This document shows positions 27,101 through 36,700 of a DNA stretch of 64,000 nt, piece after piece. Each line of letters starts with the position of its first letter. Position 1 is the stretch's first letter. Position numbers and translations under genes: made by a program. The notes beneath the pieces were generated by a model, which saw only the letters and a program-made list of their open reading frames with translations, had not been told where the DNA came from and ran no database searches. Source of the stretch: Acanthochlamys bracteata (taxonomy: Eukaryota > Streptophyta > Magnoliopsida > Pandanales > Velloziaceae); NCBI GenBank assembly GCA_019914995.1, contig CM034135.1:5272501-5336500 (forward strand), written 5' to 3'.

Positions 27101-30100
27101 GCAGAATGTATTATGGATTTACAATCAAAAACAAAAGCATCTTTAACCCCTTGCTAGTAGAAAATTCCAGAGAAAAATTCTACGCATCCTCTAAGAGAAG
27201 AAAAATGCTTTGTTACTTACCAATGCATGCAGAAAGGATTACAGTTAAAGAAGACAACATAAAACTAAACAGAAAAGACAATAAATCATGAAAGTATATA
27301 ATACATAAAAGATAATATAAACAATGAGAGGCATTGGTTCCATTACCATACATACAGCCAAAAATGCATTGCAGTGTTGAGGGGAATGAATTGGCTGCAG
27401 CTATAGAGCGACAAAAAACCAACATAAGCCGCACTCTGAGTGCAGGCTTTGCTGGATTTTTTCTTGATTCAACAGGCACATTTTCAACCCCAGGAGTACC
27501 TGTAACTAGTATAGTAAGTCCTTTTTGCAAATTTCATAATTATCAACATAAAAATGTTATTTACATCAAAAAATAAAATGTAAATGAAGTAGAACAGAGA
27601 GATGATTATGCAAAATAGTCCCGTGCACAGAGAAGGAACTTTAAACAGACAATGAATTGCACAGACCACGGATCGGTGATTTTATAATATTTCTCTGAAG
27701 AAAACTCCACACTCCTATGTGGAGGATTGCTTGTCAAAATAGAAAATGTCATTTATTGTTTCAATGCTTCACTAAGAAGATTTGTTTAAACAGTTGTTAG
27801 ATTCTTCAATTGTAATTGGACTAGAGTTATATTATTTAGCACAGTTTTAGTATTATTGATGAAAGCTCAAGTTACACCATTGTTAAAATAACTACTTTAA
27901 GGGTTTTATGAGACCTATACCTCACATTGCCTTAGCTAGTTAACTCATTACAAAAGGACTTGCTACAACATCCACCCACTTCAACCAATGCATAAATGGA
28001 TGCCAAATCCTTTAGAAGTCTAATGACAGTTGGTCAAATCAAATCCTCTGTACACAACCACAAACCACCCCAAAATTTTAAAGTATAAAGAAGACAAAAG
28101 CCATTAATTGTTTAATTGAAACAAAATGGCAAAGGTTGACTGCATTTAAACATGCACAGCAGTGGCTAACAACCACAATATGCACTTGTTGTTGCATGCA
28201 GTGAATTGTCGCATTTATTACTTATCTCTATTCAACTGTCATGCGTACTGGACATGTCATCAAAATATGTGAAAATTCTGAAAGCTTATTATCATGTATG
28301 CTTTGGAATTTCTAAATACCTTCTTGCACAGCCTCTCAAAGCATGATACAGACTGCAATGCTTCATATTCATCAGTCCCTATGATTACGAGATCTACTAC
28401 TAGCAACAACTGTTATAAGCAGATGTCCCATATCAAGTAGACACCTATGTCACTAATGTGCACTCAGAAATTTTAGGATCATTCAACCTACAGCAGTAAA
28501 AATGTCAGAAACATTTGCCTCATGCCACGTCAAAACACAAGGAAATACCAAAACTGTCCTTATTACTACTCATTGACCCATTCAACCAGCTTAGTACCAT
28601 CCATCCTCCTTCATATCTAATGGCCCAAATTTCAGGGGTAGCACTAATATTAACACAGCAAATAATTCTGAATAGGGAGACTTAAGTGAATAAACACAAG
28701 TAAATACTGCAAAAGGCATCACTTTCACCAACAATCATGCTAGATGAGGACTGCACTAACTGTTGTTACATGCAAACAGATTATTTTAAAGATTTATCCA
28801 AATGTTTTTCTTAAAAAATTAAACTAGGTACCATGACCATATATTGTAGCAAGCAAAGAATATAACCAAATTATAGCACAGTGAATGGCCATTTAATTAC
28901 ATGGTACAAATAGTAACATCACATACCATTGAAGAGCAAAAATAATTTTTTTATCATATCAGAGTCATCTAAATTAACAGCTACAGCCTTGCGCTTGACA
29001 AGATCCTCGCCTCTGTTGGCCACTGGCTCTTGACTTGCAAAATTTCAAAGAAAGCAGCTTAATAAGAATAGTGGTAAATATTAGACAACATTAAGGTGTA
29101 GTGAAACTACTCTGTACAGGAATACCTGTCTACAGAAGCAACAAGATAATGGGGATACAAGATCTCAGGTCTTAGCTGTAAAACTTCCAAAACATTCAAA
29201 ATTCCAAGCTGCAGAAAAGACACTAAACATTTACACCACCGCAAAGGTATAAGACACTAATACCTATCAAAAAGCAGGGGAAAAACATTAAAAAAGATTA
29301 CCTTTCTTTTCAGAAGCATATCACCTTTCAAAGGAACTTTTCCTGTAACCCTATTTGATTGGGTGAGAGATAGGCCAGGCGGGCATCCAACACTATGACA
29401 TACACATATTTAGGACCAGGACAGAAAGTTTTAAATAGGACAAGAACTCAACAATGAACTTGCATTGCGTATTTTAGATGCATACCCAGTAGATGGCGGT
29501 TCATACAAAATTGTATAGAGGCAGAAATCAAGAAACACCTGAACATCTTCACCAGTACCTAGTGCTCTGTATCTTGCACTAGTATCTTCATTAAGCAAGC
29601 TATAATGGCATTCACCAATCACCTAACACAACATGGACACTCAACAAGGTAAAAAAGATAAAAGTCTTGTAATTTGTCAGAGTAGACCAATTACGATCAC
29701 ATCAATATATGATAGAACTGTATTTTCAGGTGGAATATGAATCAGACTATAGAGATTATGGAAAGTGCTCCTTTATATTATGTACAAAATGAAATTAAGT
29801 TCCTGACTTTTTTTTTTTGAAAAAATAAAAATTATTAAGAACAAAGTTCAACCACGCAGAACTGTCATCAGTAGTTATTAATTTGAAACAGCAAAACATA
29901 AAACCATGTTAAGACATAAATGAAATGACTTGATTGTTAAAAATAAAACACAAACTACAATTATGCTAAATTAATGACATATATATATAAAATCTAAAGG
30001 AAGGTCGCTAGATGTATGAGTTCTACAAAAAGATGTATGAATTCTATCTGACACCTCCTAGGGGCATATAGCACATTGAAGCTGTGTCACCTACAGAACT

Positions 30101-32739
30101 TGATCATTATTGTTACAGAAAATAACTTGACAAATCATCACATCAGGAAAGTAATCACTTCATAGGAAAAGCTATACATTTGAGTAACAGGCACTGGAGA
30201 GACACATGTAAGAGTTAGCCAAGCAAAAAGGCAAAGGAAGATAAATAAGATTAACAAAAGAAAGACCAAAAATATTCCCAAAAACCCAGTTTCAAGCCAA
30301 AAACATTTGGAAAAAATTAAACATGTCAAACACAAGGAAGAAAGATCTTTTGTAACTTACACAAGAACCTTTTAGTCTTTAAAGAGTTTCAAATACTAGT
30401 TACGGATGAAAAAAAGAGACAAAATAAAGGGATTGCAAGAGGAAGCATAATAGAGAGATCAAAAAAAGGCTATCTGTTGATATCCACCAACAATACATGT
30501 TTTTCATTTAAGAATAGACTTGGATTAACATCCTCATCGAACCAATTCAGATCAATCCTTCGTTTTTGCAGATTATGCTCCAATGTTACTGATTCCTCAA
30601 AGATAGCAAACAAGCCACCAAGTTTAACACAATGCTTGGGCTTTGGTACAGATTATCACGAGAAGTATTAGTTGAACAGATTATGATAAACAGATAACTC
30701 ATTTCATGCACAAGACATCTACTCTAGGCTGCCACGCCCCATCGTCTGAGCTCATTAATCTGATAATTAACTTTATGCACAAGACATCTACTGTAGGCAG
30801 TAACGCTCTATTGTTCACTAACTTGACATTGTAAACTCATCACAAACAAAACCTTCCCAACTCAAAGAAAGTAAAGCACAAATGACTCCAAGTTTGAAAA
30901 GGATCATCAGATTTAGTTTTTTGGTGAGTTACAAAGCTCAGGCACATTACTCAATTATGTTCATAAGGAAAACTCCAAATTATAGATCAAAGAGGCCTTA
31001 ATAAAGGGTTAAAACTTAATAGAGCAAATAGTTGCTATTGAACTTTAGCAAATTCCTGCTCGGCATGAATCCTTAGCAGCTTCAGTAAGATCACTAAACC
31101 CAGTAATAACCTAGCTGCAATGGATGATGTGTAATACTAAATTCCAGGTTTCATTAAGAACTCGCAAAATATGCCCAAATCTATAGTTCTTTTACAGCAA
31201 AGAATGTCATAGTTCAAGTTAATCACAAGAGATTCCTTCAGTTTGAAACAATCAGTCCAATAATAAATTGCTAGTATCATTTTACTTCTAACTAGCTAGT
31301 CTGACAATAGTCACAACCAAAACAAGAAAAATGAAATCAAGACATCACAGACATAGAAGGCTACCTTAGCCACTATCCTGAGAATGATATCTTGATGCTG
31401 AGGCGGAAGCTTAAATACACCATTTAAAAGCTCAGGCGCCATATTTGCCTTCTCCTGCAAATTAGCCAACTATTATGTCATTATAAAATAACTGATACTC
31501 TTGAAAAAAGGAGCTTGAGAAGCCACAGGAACTTTTTGAGAAACAAAAAGCTGAAACCTCAGAAGGTAGTCGCTCAAATGCCGTCTCGATGTAGATGATG
31601 CAGAAGTTCCTAACCATCAGGAAAGCACCAGCCTCTTTATACATTGTCCAAAGCTCTAAAAAAGGCAGTCCAATTTCTGGACGGTGTTTCACCCTCTTGT
31701 TTATGTGGCTCAATATTTCCATAACCTATCAAATAAGCTAAAAGGTGAAAGCTGGCAAATCAATGCACCTTCCACAGTGCCGATATATTGATAATAACAC
31801 TTTGCCAACTTTGTTTGCAACTACATTTTTATTTTAACACACCGAGTTCGAAAATACAAAAAGTACTAATAAAGTAACAAGTGATCCACATCAAGAGAGA
31901 AACTAGCTTAAATTTTCAAAAACACACACAGAAACCAACTTTCAGATCATTCTGCACAAAAATTATATTAATTCCATAGTAAATATAGATGTCAAGTGAT
32001 TTAGAAGCCAATTCTCAGGGATGCTTAGGGTTTTAGTTGGTATGAAATGTTACACATTTCAGGATGCTCCTTTACAATTGCAGCTTACATTTTTCGTATA
32101 GCATTAAACTATTCAAAGCAATTAACAACCAATTATCTATCCATATACTCAAAGTTCATCCAAAATTGAGAATGAATGTTGTACCAGCAGAACAGATTAT
32201 ATCATAACTCCCAGAACTTGTGGCCAAATTCACAACTTATCGAAGCATGTGCAACCAAAGCACCGATTCTCGAAACCAAATTTTCAAACAATTATGTATG
32301 AAACACTCTCAAGCTATCGCCGAGGCTTCACAGAAGCAGACGTAACCAATCACCCATCCCAAAAATCATATTACCACAAAGAAAAGGTCAATAATGAGGT
32401 ACACAAGCTAGAAGATACACAAGTAACAAGAACATTTCTCAAAACTAAATTAGGCGAAAAGATTCGATTAAAGAAACAAGAAGTTGAGAATGATTCAAAA
32501 GAACATACCAATTTTCTAACGGATTGCGAATTAGAAGAAAGGGAAGAGATGGAATAGGGAAGAATCTTTGGGAGAAGAGATTGAAGGTCGGAATCTTCGG
32601 CGAGGGCAAGGCGAGTTAACATCCGGTCAAGCATGTCCTCCCTCTCCGCTTCTGCCTGCTGCTTCGCCAAAGTCGCCGCCGGTGATGATGAAGAAGAAGA
32701 AGAAGATGGCGGCGGCGGTGGTGGTTGTTGCTCCGCCAT
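126..32739 (-). CDS. ECM29: Proteasome adaptor/scaffold protein ECM29 (35 exons)
   Basis: ECM29 is a HEAT-repeat protein that binds both the regulatory and core particles of the 26S proteasome; it stabilises their association, takes part in proteasome quality control and links proteasomes to membranes and motors. The joined exons total 5487 nt, that is 1828 residues plus a TGA at 126-128, close to the length I recall for the Arabidopsis protein. The start ATG (32737-32739) precedes a Gln/Pro/Ser tract, then LDRMLTRLALAEDSDLQSL and the family's conserved N-terminal domain (exon 2 EILSHINKRVKH, exon 9 LKQLGMEFTVWIFRH). The rest is alpha-solenoid HEAT repeats, with family blocks such as SRLWRSREASCLALADII (exon 23) and GVGLNTR/VGVANFITLLVQKV (exons 26/27). 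All junctions read through in frame and the gene looks intact. Introns are GT-AG except intron 11 (GC-AG). Exon boundaries were placed by eye against remembered homologues, so individual edges could be off by a few bases. Confidence 0.93.
1245..2308 (-). repeat. 3' LTR of the intronic Ty3/gypsy element, with nested insert
   Basis: The flanks 1245-1345 and about 1905-2308 align with the other LTR; the middle does not. On both sides of the insert the host LTR reads GCTATCTAAAAT or TAGCTAAAAT, consistent with a short duplication at the insertion point. Confidence 0.65.
1346..1904. repeat. Nested repeat inside the LTR, with two internal copies
   Basis: This roughly 560-bp block interrupts the LTR. 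It contains two diverged copies of one sequence: the segment around CACTTATAAACACA at about 1407 recurs at about 1690, and the segment TAGTCCGTTTTTC at about 1499 recurs as TAGTCGGTTTTTC at about 1824, each followed by matching text up to AACTTGGAG. It looks like part of a second retrotransposon-derived repeat; I cannot assign a family. Confidence 0.55.
4244..4749 (-). repeat. 5' LTR of the intronic Ty3/gypsy element
   Basis: Starts TGTTACGGATCTAG on the plus strand and ends near CCGTGACA. It aligns along its length with 1245-2308, for example 'gagagcttttgga', 'cctatata' and 'gacctaccttatgta'. The sequence just outside it (ATGATACCACT) is the reverse complement of a tRNA-Met-type primer site. 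Confidence 0.75.
7206..7263. repeat. Compound (TA)n / (GA)n microsatellite
   Basis: A run of TA dinucleotides, a GTG interruption, more TA, then GGGTGGGGAGAGAGAGAG, within ECM29 intron 29. Confidence 0.85.
8528..8811. mobile_element. Tourist-like (PIF/Harbinger) MITE in ECM29 intron 27
   Basis: The ends are imperfect terminal inverted repeats, GGGCTTGTTTGGTTC on the left and GTGCTGGTTTGGAC as the reverse complement of the right end. The element is 284 bp with no coding capacity and is flanked by TAA on both sides (8525-8527 and 8812-8814), the 3-bp target duplication of PIF/Harbinger transposons. Confidence 0.7.
8953..9124. repeat. Tandem repeat, about 2.3 copies of a 71-77 bp unit
   Basis: Units start TACTTTTC at 8953, 9030 and 9101 and share AGATAACTTCTACATCAA and ATGATGCAACTA. 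The first copy has an extra ACATCA. It lies in ECM29 intron 27 and is non-coding. Confidence 0.8.
18297..18398. repeat. Recent 52-bp tandem duplication in ECM29 intron 17
   Basis: Two adjacent copies (18297-18348 and 18349-18398) begin TTAAAATGGCATTGATGAAT and differ at only one or two positions, so the duplication is young. Confidence 0.85.
20572..20740. mobile_element. Truncated relative of the hAT-like MITE at 22815
   Basis: Begins CAAGGTTGTTAAAACCGG and continues with GGATCGTAAAATCGTAA and GCATACCAGTGAAT, matching the left part of the 22815-23335 element. No matching right terminus is found, so it is a 5' fragment; its right edge is approximate. It lies in ECM29 intron 14. Confidence 0.55.
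22815..23335. mobile_element. hAT-like MITE in ECM29 intron 12
   Basis: The terminal inverted repeats are CAAGGTTGTCAAATTC and (reverse complement of the right end) CAAGGTTATCAAAATTC. The flanks CACTTGCC (22807-22814) and CACTTACC (23336-23343) look like an 8-bp target duplication with one mismatch, the size made by hAT transposases; CA(A/G)GG ends are also usual for hAT. The interior is AT-rich with repeated TTTTATAAAA-type words and AAAATCGTAAGATTTTA blocks near both ends, and has no coding capacity. Confidence 0.7.
24119..24225 (-). other. ECM29: Non-canonical GC-AG intron (ECM29 intron 11)
   Basis: Exon 11 must end ...CTTTTCAG and exon 12 must start AGACAAAATT to give the family sequence PNLFRDKIDMAIRLF. 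The bases after the exon are GCATGC, so the donor dinucleotide is GC; the acceptor is a normal CCAG. No GT nearby would keep the frame. GC-AG introns are a known minor class of U2 introns, about one percent in plants. Confidence 0.8.
24487..24784. repeat. Diverged 149-bp tandem duplication in ECM29 intron 10
   Basis: Copies start AATGTGCATAC at 24487 and 24636. Both contain GCAAATATCTCA or its near match, GGCCA(C/G)AAATTGTGA and GAGAATCAACTTT. The divergence suggests an old event. Confidence 0.75.
30693..30815. repeat. 69-bp tandem duplication in ECM29 intron 3
   Basis: GATAACTCATTTCATGCAC at 30693 and GATAATTAACTTTATGCAC at 30762 each lead into ACAAGACATCTACT(C/G)TAGGC. There are two imperfect copies. 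Confidence 0.7.
32690..32733 (-). repeat. Coding trinucleotide repeats in ECM29 exon 1
   Basis: Just after the ATG, runs of CCN proline codons and TCN serine codons (six prolines, then eight or more serines) form back-to-back trinucleotide microsatellites inside the reading frame. The plus strand shows GGC/GGT triplets beside GAA and GAT triplets. The tract lies before the conserved domain and is likely a flexible tail that varies in length among alleles. Confidence 0.8.
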
Positions 32740-34088
32740 TGTTGTCTAGCAAATACGAGAGTAAGAGTAGTATCCAAGAAAAGGAAAAGAATTGGAAAAT
32801 AGAAAAAGAAGGAAATACACGGAAGAGAAAGTAATCCGGATCCCCTGGTAAATTTATAATCCGAATTTATTATCTGTAAATTCACGTGTCACCTAGGTCA
32901 AGATAAAATATGAAATAATTGATTCTGTATTAGGATTAACCATCTTTCGATGAGTGAAACGGGCTTTTAAATGAACATTATGGAATTATATCGGCAAACT
33001 AATGAAACAAAGCTTTTGATAAAACGAATTTTTAGATGTTTTATTTTATAAATATTAAAATATATATATATTATATGTACAATTATTTTATAATTTATAC
33101 TTTAAATTTTGTTTTATTTTTTTTAATTTATATATAATTTTTTTAGAATTAAAAATTTTTCATTAGTGATAAGTACTCTCATACACAAAATTCAATACAA
33201 AGTGGATTTCAAAAACATCAGCCCCAATTCTTGTCTGAAGAAATCAGCTAAGCTAAGTATCCCAAATTTTTTTAAAATATATGCAAGTATAATTTCTGGA
33301 GTCTAGATTTTGTAAGCGAACAGTGATGTTGATCAAGGAAAAGATATGTTAAAAAGGAAAATATGTTAAAAACTATATGTTATCTTATTTTTGTCATATT
33401 AATAAAAAATTCGTATAAAAATTAAATCGTATTTCGATTGAACTAAAATTTGATCATCATATTTTTAATTTATAATTTTTATATCTAATAGCAAAAATTA
33501 TATTTGAAGCTTTGTGCCGGTAGAACCAAATAGATGTGCACCAATATATTTTTAAAAAATAATATCTTTATCTCCATATATATATATTTTATATTTGACT
33601 CTTTTGTTGCAGCATCCAATTAAAATATACTATTGCTTCTATTTGCGTAACTGAGCCGAAGTTGTGTAAAGAGTTATAGAAAATTATTGTAAAGTTAAGT
33701 TGAAACACATAAATAGTAATGTTTCTTGAGGGCAGTAATATAAATTAACTTTTGTAAAATGCTTGGATGAGTATGCTTTTAGGAATACCAGTGAGTTAAA
33801 TACTTTCAAAGTGAAGTTTTAACGAACAACTATACTGAAGTACCGAAGGAAACAAGCAATATTGTGTATGCGCACTAATTTAATACAAGCGACAAAAAAT
33901 AAAAATTAACCAGTTAATTAATGTTAACATTTTGTTTAAACTCTCCCATGTCTTACGAAATTCTAGAAAGAACGTGTCCAATAAAACCATCTCAATTTGA
34001 CGAAGAAAAAAAGACCAGCTGGTGCAGTCCACAAATTTAGTCTTTCTCTGACTCAACCTATACTCACGGGCATTGGGAAAAACGCAAC
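32740..34088. other. Divergent intergenic region between ECM29 and the 34158 gene
   Basis: The first hundred or so bases above 32740 should hold the ECM29 5' leader and promoter; I see no clear TATA box for it. From about 32880 the DNA is strongly AT-rich with long A/T runs and no coding signal. The two genes point away from each other, so their promoters share this 1.35 kb. Confidence 0.6.
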
Positions 34089-34095
34089 TATAAAA
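34089..34095 (+). promoter_or_regulatory. TATA box of the 34158 gene
   Basis: TATAAAA lies 63 bp before the ATG at 34158, with a C-rich stretch (CGTCCCCCACC) right after it. The spacing leaves a short leader of about 30-40 nt, typical of plant genes. Confidence 0.6.
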
Positions 34096-34157
34096 CGTCC
34101 CCCACCAATAAACTTAAAAAACATTAAACCATATAAGCATAACAAAACACCTCCATT

Positions 34158-34931
34158 ATGGAATCGTCACAGTTCCACAAGCAACAACTCAGTGCTCCTG
34201 CAAGCCCTACAAGCTACATCAACAATTCATTCCCTCGGTACTTCTTCCATAGTGCTCCCTCTAGCCCCATCACAAGTTGCAGCTTATCGTCCTTCGTCGC
34301 AAGATGTGAAGCACAGCTAGATGCAGTGAGCAGGTCACCTGCAGATTCTGATGATTCTGAGTTTGATGATGCAAACATCTCGTTCAACGTAGCCCAGAGC
34401 TACTTAAGCTTTCAAGTACCTCATCATCGCGAAAAAAATGTCTTCAAAGGCGACAAGATACCTCCTCTGAAGCCTCCGCCGGGTCTTCAGTCTGCTGAAA
34501 TAATGCACAAGTCACCGTTGGCTTCACCGAAATCGACGGGTTTATCCGTAAAGCAAATCGTTGAAGATCTTGGATTAAAAAGCAACAAAGATTTCGATCC
34601 TTTCACAATTGCCATACAGAAGATTCAGAGACGCAATTCTATCAAGTACGCTGCAAACAACGCGATGCTGCAACTCAACCGGAATGAGAAGAAAGAGGTC
34701 GACAAGAAGAAAAACAATAAATCTATGCGTCGTCTGAAATCGTTGGGAAAATTGCAAAGTTGGTTATTCAGAGAATTTCAACAAAAACACGATCAAGCAG
34801 AAGGTCAAGATTCGAAGAACAAGAATATTGATTCTTCAGATGATTGGAAACCAGCAGTTACGTATTACAGAGGAAAACAACAACGACTTCTGAGGCTGGT
34901 TGCTTGTTTTGGACCAGTTCACCGCGCCTAG
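34158..34931 (+). CDS. Plant-specific Ser/Pro-rich protein, function unknown
   Basis: A single uninterrupted frame of 257 residues with no signal peptide or membrane segment. The N-terminal part is rich in Ser, Pro and Thr with repeated SAP(A/S)SP-like motifs (residues about 11-17 and 32-37). An acidic stretch DSDDSEFDDANISF follows at about 63-76, then KIPPLKPPPGLQ at about 99-110, a DFDPFTIAIQKIQRR block around 145-160, a very basic region (EKKEVDKKKNNKSMRRLKSL) and a hydrophobic/basic C-terminus ending LLRLVACFGPVHRA. The SAP-SP and PLKPPP-type motifs recall uncharacterised Arabidopsis proteins of the At4g12450/At4g22560 type and, more weakly, membrane-associated kinase regulators; neither match is secure. 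A TATA box sits 63 bp upstream and the gene appears intact. Gene reality is more certain than function. Confidence 0.72.
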   Translation: MESSQFHKQQLSAPASPTSYINNSFPRYFFHSAPSSPITSCSLSSFVARCEAQLDAVSRSPADSDDSEFDDANISFNVAQSYLSFQVPHHREKNVFKGDKIPPLKPPPGLQSAEIMHKSPLASPKSTGLSVKQIVEDLGLKSNKDFDPFTIAIQKIQRRNSIKYAANNAMLQLNRNEKKEVDKKKNNKSMRRLKSLGKLQSWLFREFQQKHDQAEGQDSKNKNIDSSDDWKPAVTYYRGKQQRLLRLVACFGPVHRA

Positions 34932-35468
34932 TTAATTAATTAGAGGCATCTGATTACCTGTTGAGTAGGGGACACGAGAGATGTTTTCTTCTTTTCTTTT
35001 CTTTGAATTCTTGAATTTTTTGGAAGACCTAGAAATTCTCATGTTTCTACATCCTGTATCTTGACAAACCTTTGGCTTTTCTTTTCCCAAATGTTTTACT
35101 TTTAAGAAGACCAGAAACATAATGGCAAAAACGTTAATTAATTCTGGAGTATGTATGGTATGTTCGACTCTAACTGTGTGTTTAGATGGAAGGTTTATAA
35201 GGAAGAGAAAAGAAAGGTGAAGAGAAGAATAAGATTTTGATGTTGTTTCCATAAATTAGTAAAGTAAAAAAAATATATAAATGAATTGTGTTTGTATTAA
35301 AAAAATAAATTAAAAAATTATTAATATAAAACAAATATATTCTTTTACTATGTAGTTTTTTATAATATTTTTTTTATTTCGTGATGCATATAAACAATAG
35401 GTGTAAGATAACTTATTATCAAAGTAGCTATAATGGAGGTTGCTACAATAATATTATTGTATCCATCC
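34932..35468. other. 3' flank of the 34158 gene
   Basis: The first 200-300 bases, with pyrimidine-rich runs and TGTTTTACTTTT-type words, probably include the 3' UTR. The rest is AT-rich without coding signal, ending at the hAT element's target duplication. Confidence 0.45.
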
Positions 35469-35476
35469 GTTCCGAG

Positions 35477-36397
35477 TAGGGGTGGCAATATAAATTAATG
35501 GGTTAGTTTTTGATCGACCTATTTAATAATTGGGTTAAATTTGTTCAACTCTAACCCAATCCATAAATTTATACGGGTCAAAATTGTCAATCCTAATCCA
35601 ACCTACTAATAACCGAATCAAATTCAGATCGACCCATTTAATAATTAAAATTATTAATTATTAATTATATATTTTTAAGCTTTAGTGAAATTATAAGATT
35701 AGTTCGAATGAAAGTGCACGATATTTTTACTGACAAGATATAATTATGTCCAATAACATTCTTTAATGTCTTCATCGATCCTTACAATATAAAAAAATAT
35801 ATTATTTTATTTTTAAAAATATATTATTTTTATTTTTAAAAATATATTATTTTTATTTTTAAAAATATATTATTTTTATTTTTAAAAATATATGATAACA
35901 GCTGAAATTTATGATTACAAATACTAGGTTAATAATTTCGATAAAAATTTTGATAAATATATCTATCTAACAAAATTTTCATAAAAATCTTTATACAAAA
36001 TCTAAATTCATCATTAAAAATACCTACATAGTAATACTTTCAATAATATTATAATTTTCATATTATACTATTTTACTAAGGTATAAAAATAAAGAATTAA
36101 CTATAAATACATTTTAATTTAATAGTTTGTAAATAACTAGTATCGATTATTTTTATTGTCAATATTTTATTATACGGTAAGAAAAAATCAAAAATTGTTA
36201 TTTCAAAAGATGATATTTCGAATTGGTGGGTCAATTTCGGATTAACTCGGATTGACCCATTTAATAACTGGGTCAAATTTGTTCAACCCTAACCCAACCC
36301 ATATATTTATACGGGTCAATTTTTCTAACCCTAACTCTGATTAAACAGGTCGGTTTCGGATCGAGTTTTCGGGTCGGGTCATATATTGCCACCCCTA
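35477..36397. mobile_element. Non-autonomous hAT element with perfect 8-bp target duplication
   Basis: The termini are inverted repeats starting TAGGGGTGGCAATATA (16 bp). GTTCCGAG stands immediately outside both ends (35469-35476 and 36398-36405), a perfect 8-bp target-site duplication as made by hAT transposases. The element is 921 bp with no transposase. About 40 bp inside each end is a block of roughly 60 bp or more, TTAATAA(T/C)TGGGT(T/C)AAATTTGTTCAA...TTTATACGGGTCAA, present at about 35521 and 36262 in the same orientation, so these subterminal copies are direct repeats. The middle has a 23-bp minisatellite. The exact target duplication suggests fairly recent insertion. Confidence 0.85.
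35795..35893. repeat. 23-bp AT minisatellite, about 4.3 copies
   Basis: The unit AAAAATATATTATTTTTATTT plus TT is repeated four times with one short first unit, inside the hAT element. Confidence 0.85.
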
Positions 36398-36700
36398 GTT
36401 CCGAGCTTCTGTATAATGCAAATTTTTGAAAATTAGTGAACAGAAAAGTTGCAGTGTCTGTAATATATGTATCGTACTCATACAAGCTGCAACAAGCAGT
36501 AAACAGAAATACACACAGAACAAAATATTCTATTACACATTACTTTGATGACCTTCAATGCATTTCAAAGCTAATAACTCAAATATCACAAGCGCATCCC
36601 TTACAATCTCATTTAAAGTCTAACAACACTCCATTTTTATGAAAAAGTCTGAAAAGTCAGATAATTGAGCAGCTATGTTCAACTTTTCTGCTAGGTTCAG

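Larger units (their letters stand above)
24010..32739 (-). other. ECM29: ECM29 coding exons 1-12 (N-terminal third)
   Basis: Exons in transcript order: 32509-32739, 31558-31725, 31365-31454, 29486-29622, 29302-29392, 29126-29208, 28927-29033, 27347-27499, 26340-26404, 25215-25299, 24226-24304 and 24010-24118. They encode the conserved ECM29 N-terminal domain. Recognisable blocks are EKANMAPELLNGVFKLPPQ (exon 3), IGECHYSLLNEDTSARYRAL (exon 4), PPGLSLTQSNRVTGKVPLKG (exon 5), LRVRLMLVFCRSIAAANSFP (exon 8) and YQSIGLLASRMPNLFR (exon 11). Intron 3 (29623-31364) is 1.7 kb and holds one small tandem duplication. Introns 7, 8 and 9 are each roughly 0.9-1.4 kb; I see nothing recognisable in them. Confidence 0.88.

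Noticed and set aside
33997-34320. A 107-residue plus-strand frame overlapping the start of the 34158 gene
   Set aside because: It begins upstream of the TATA box and runs in another frame through the Ser/Pro-rich region; the 257-residue frame is longer and correctly placed behind the TATA box.
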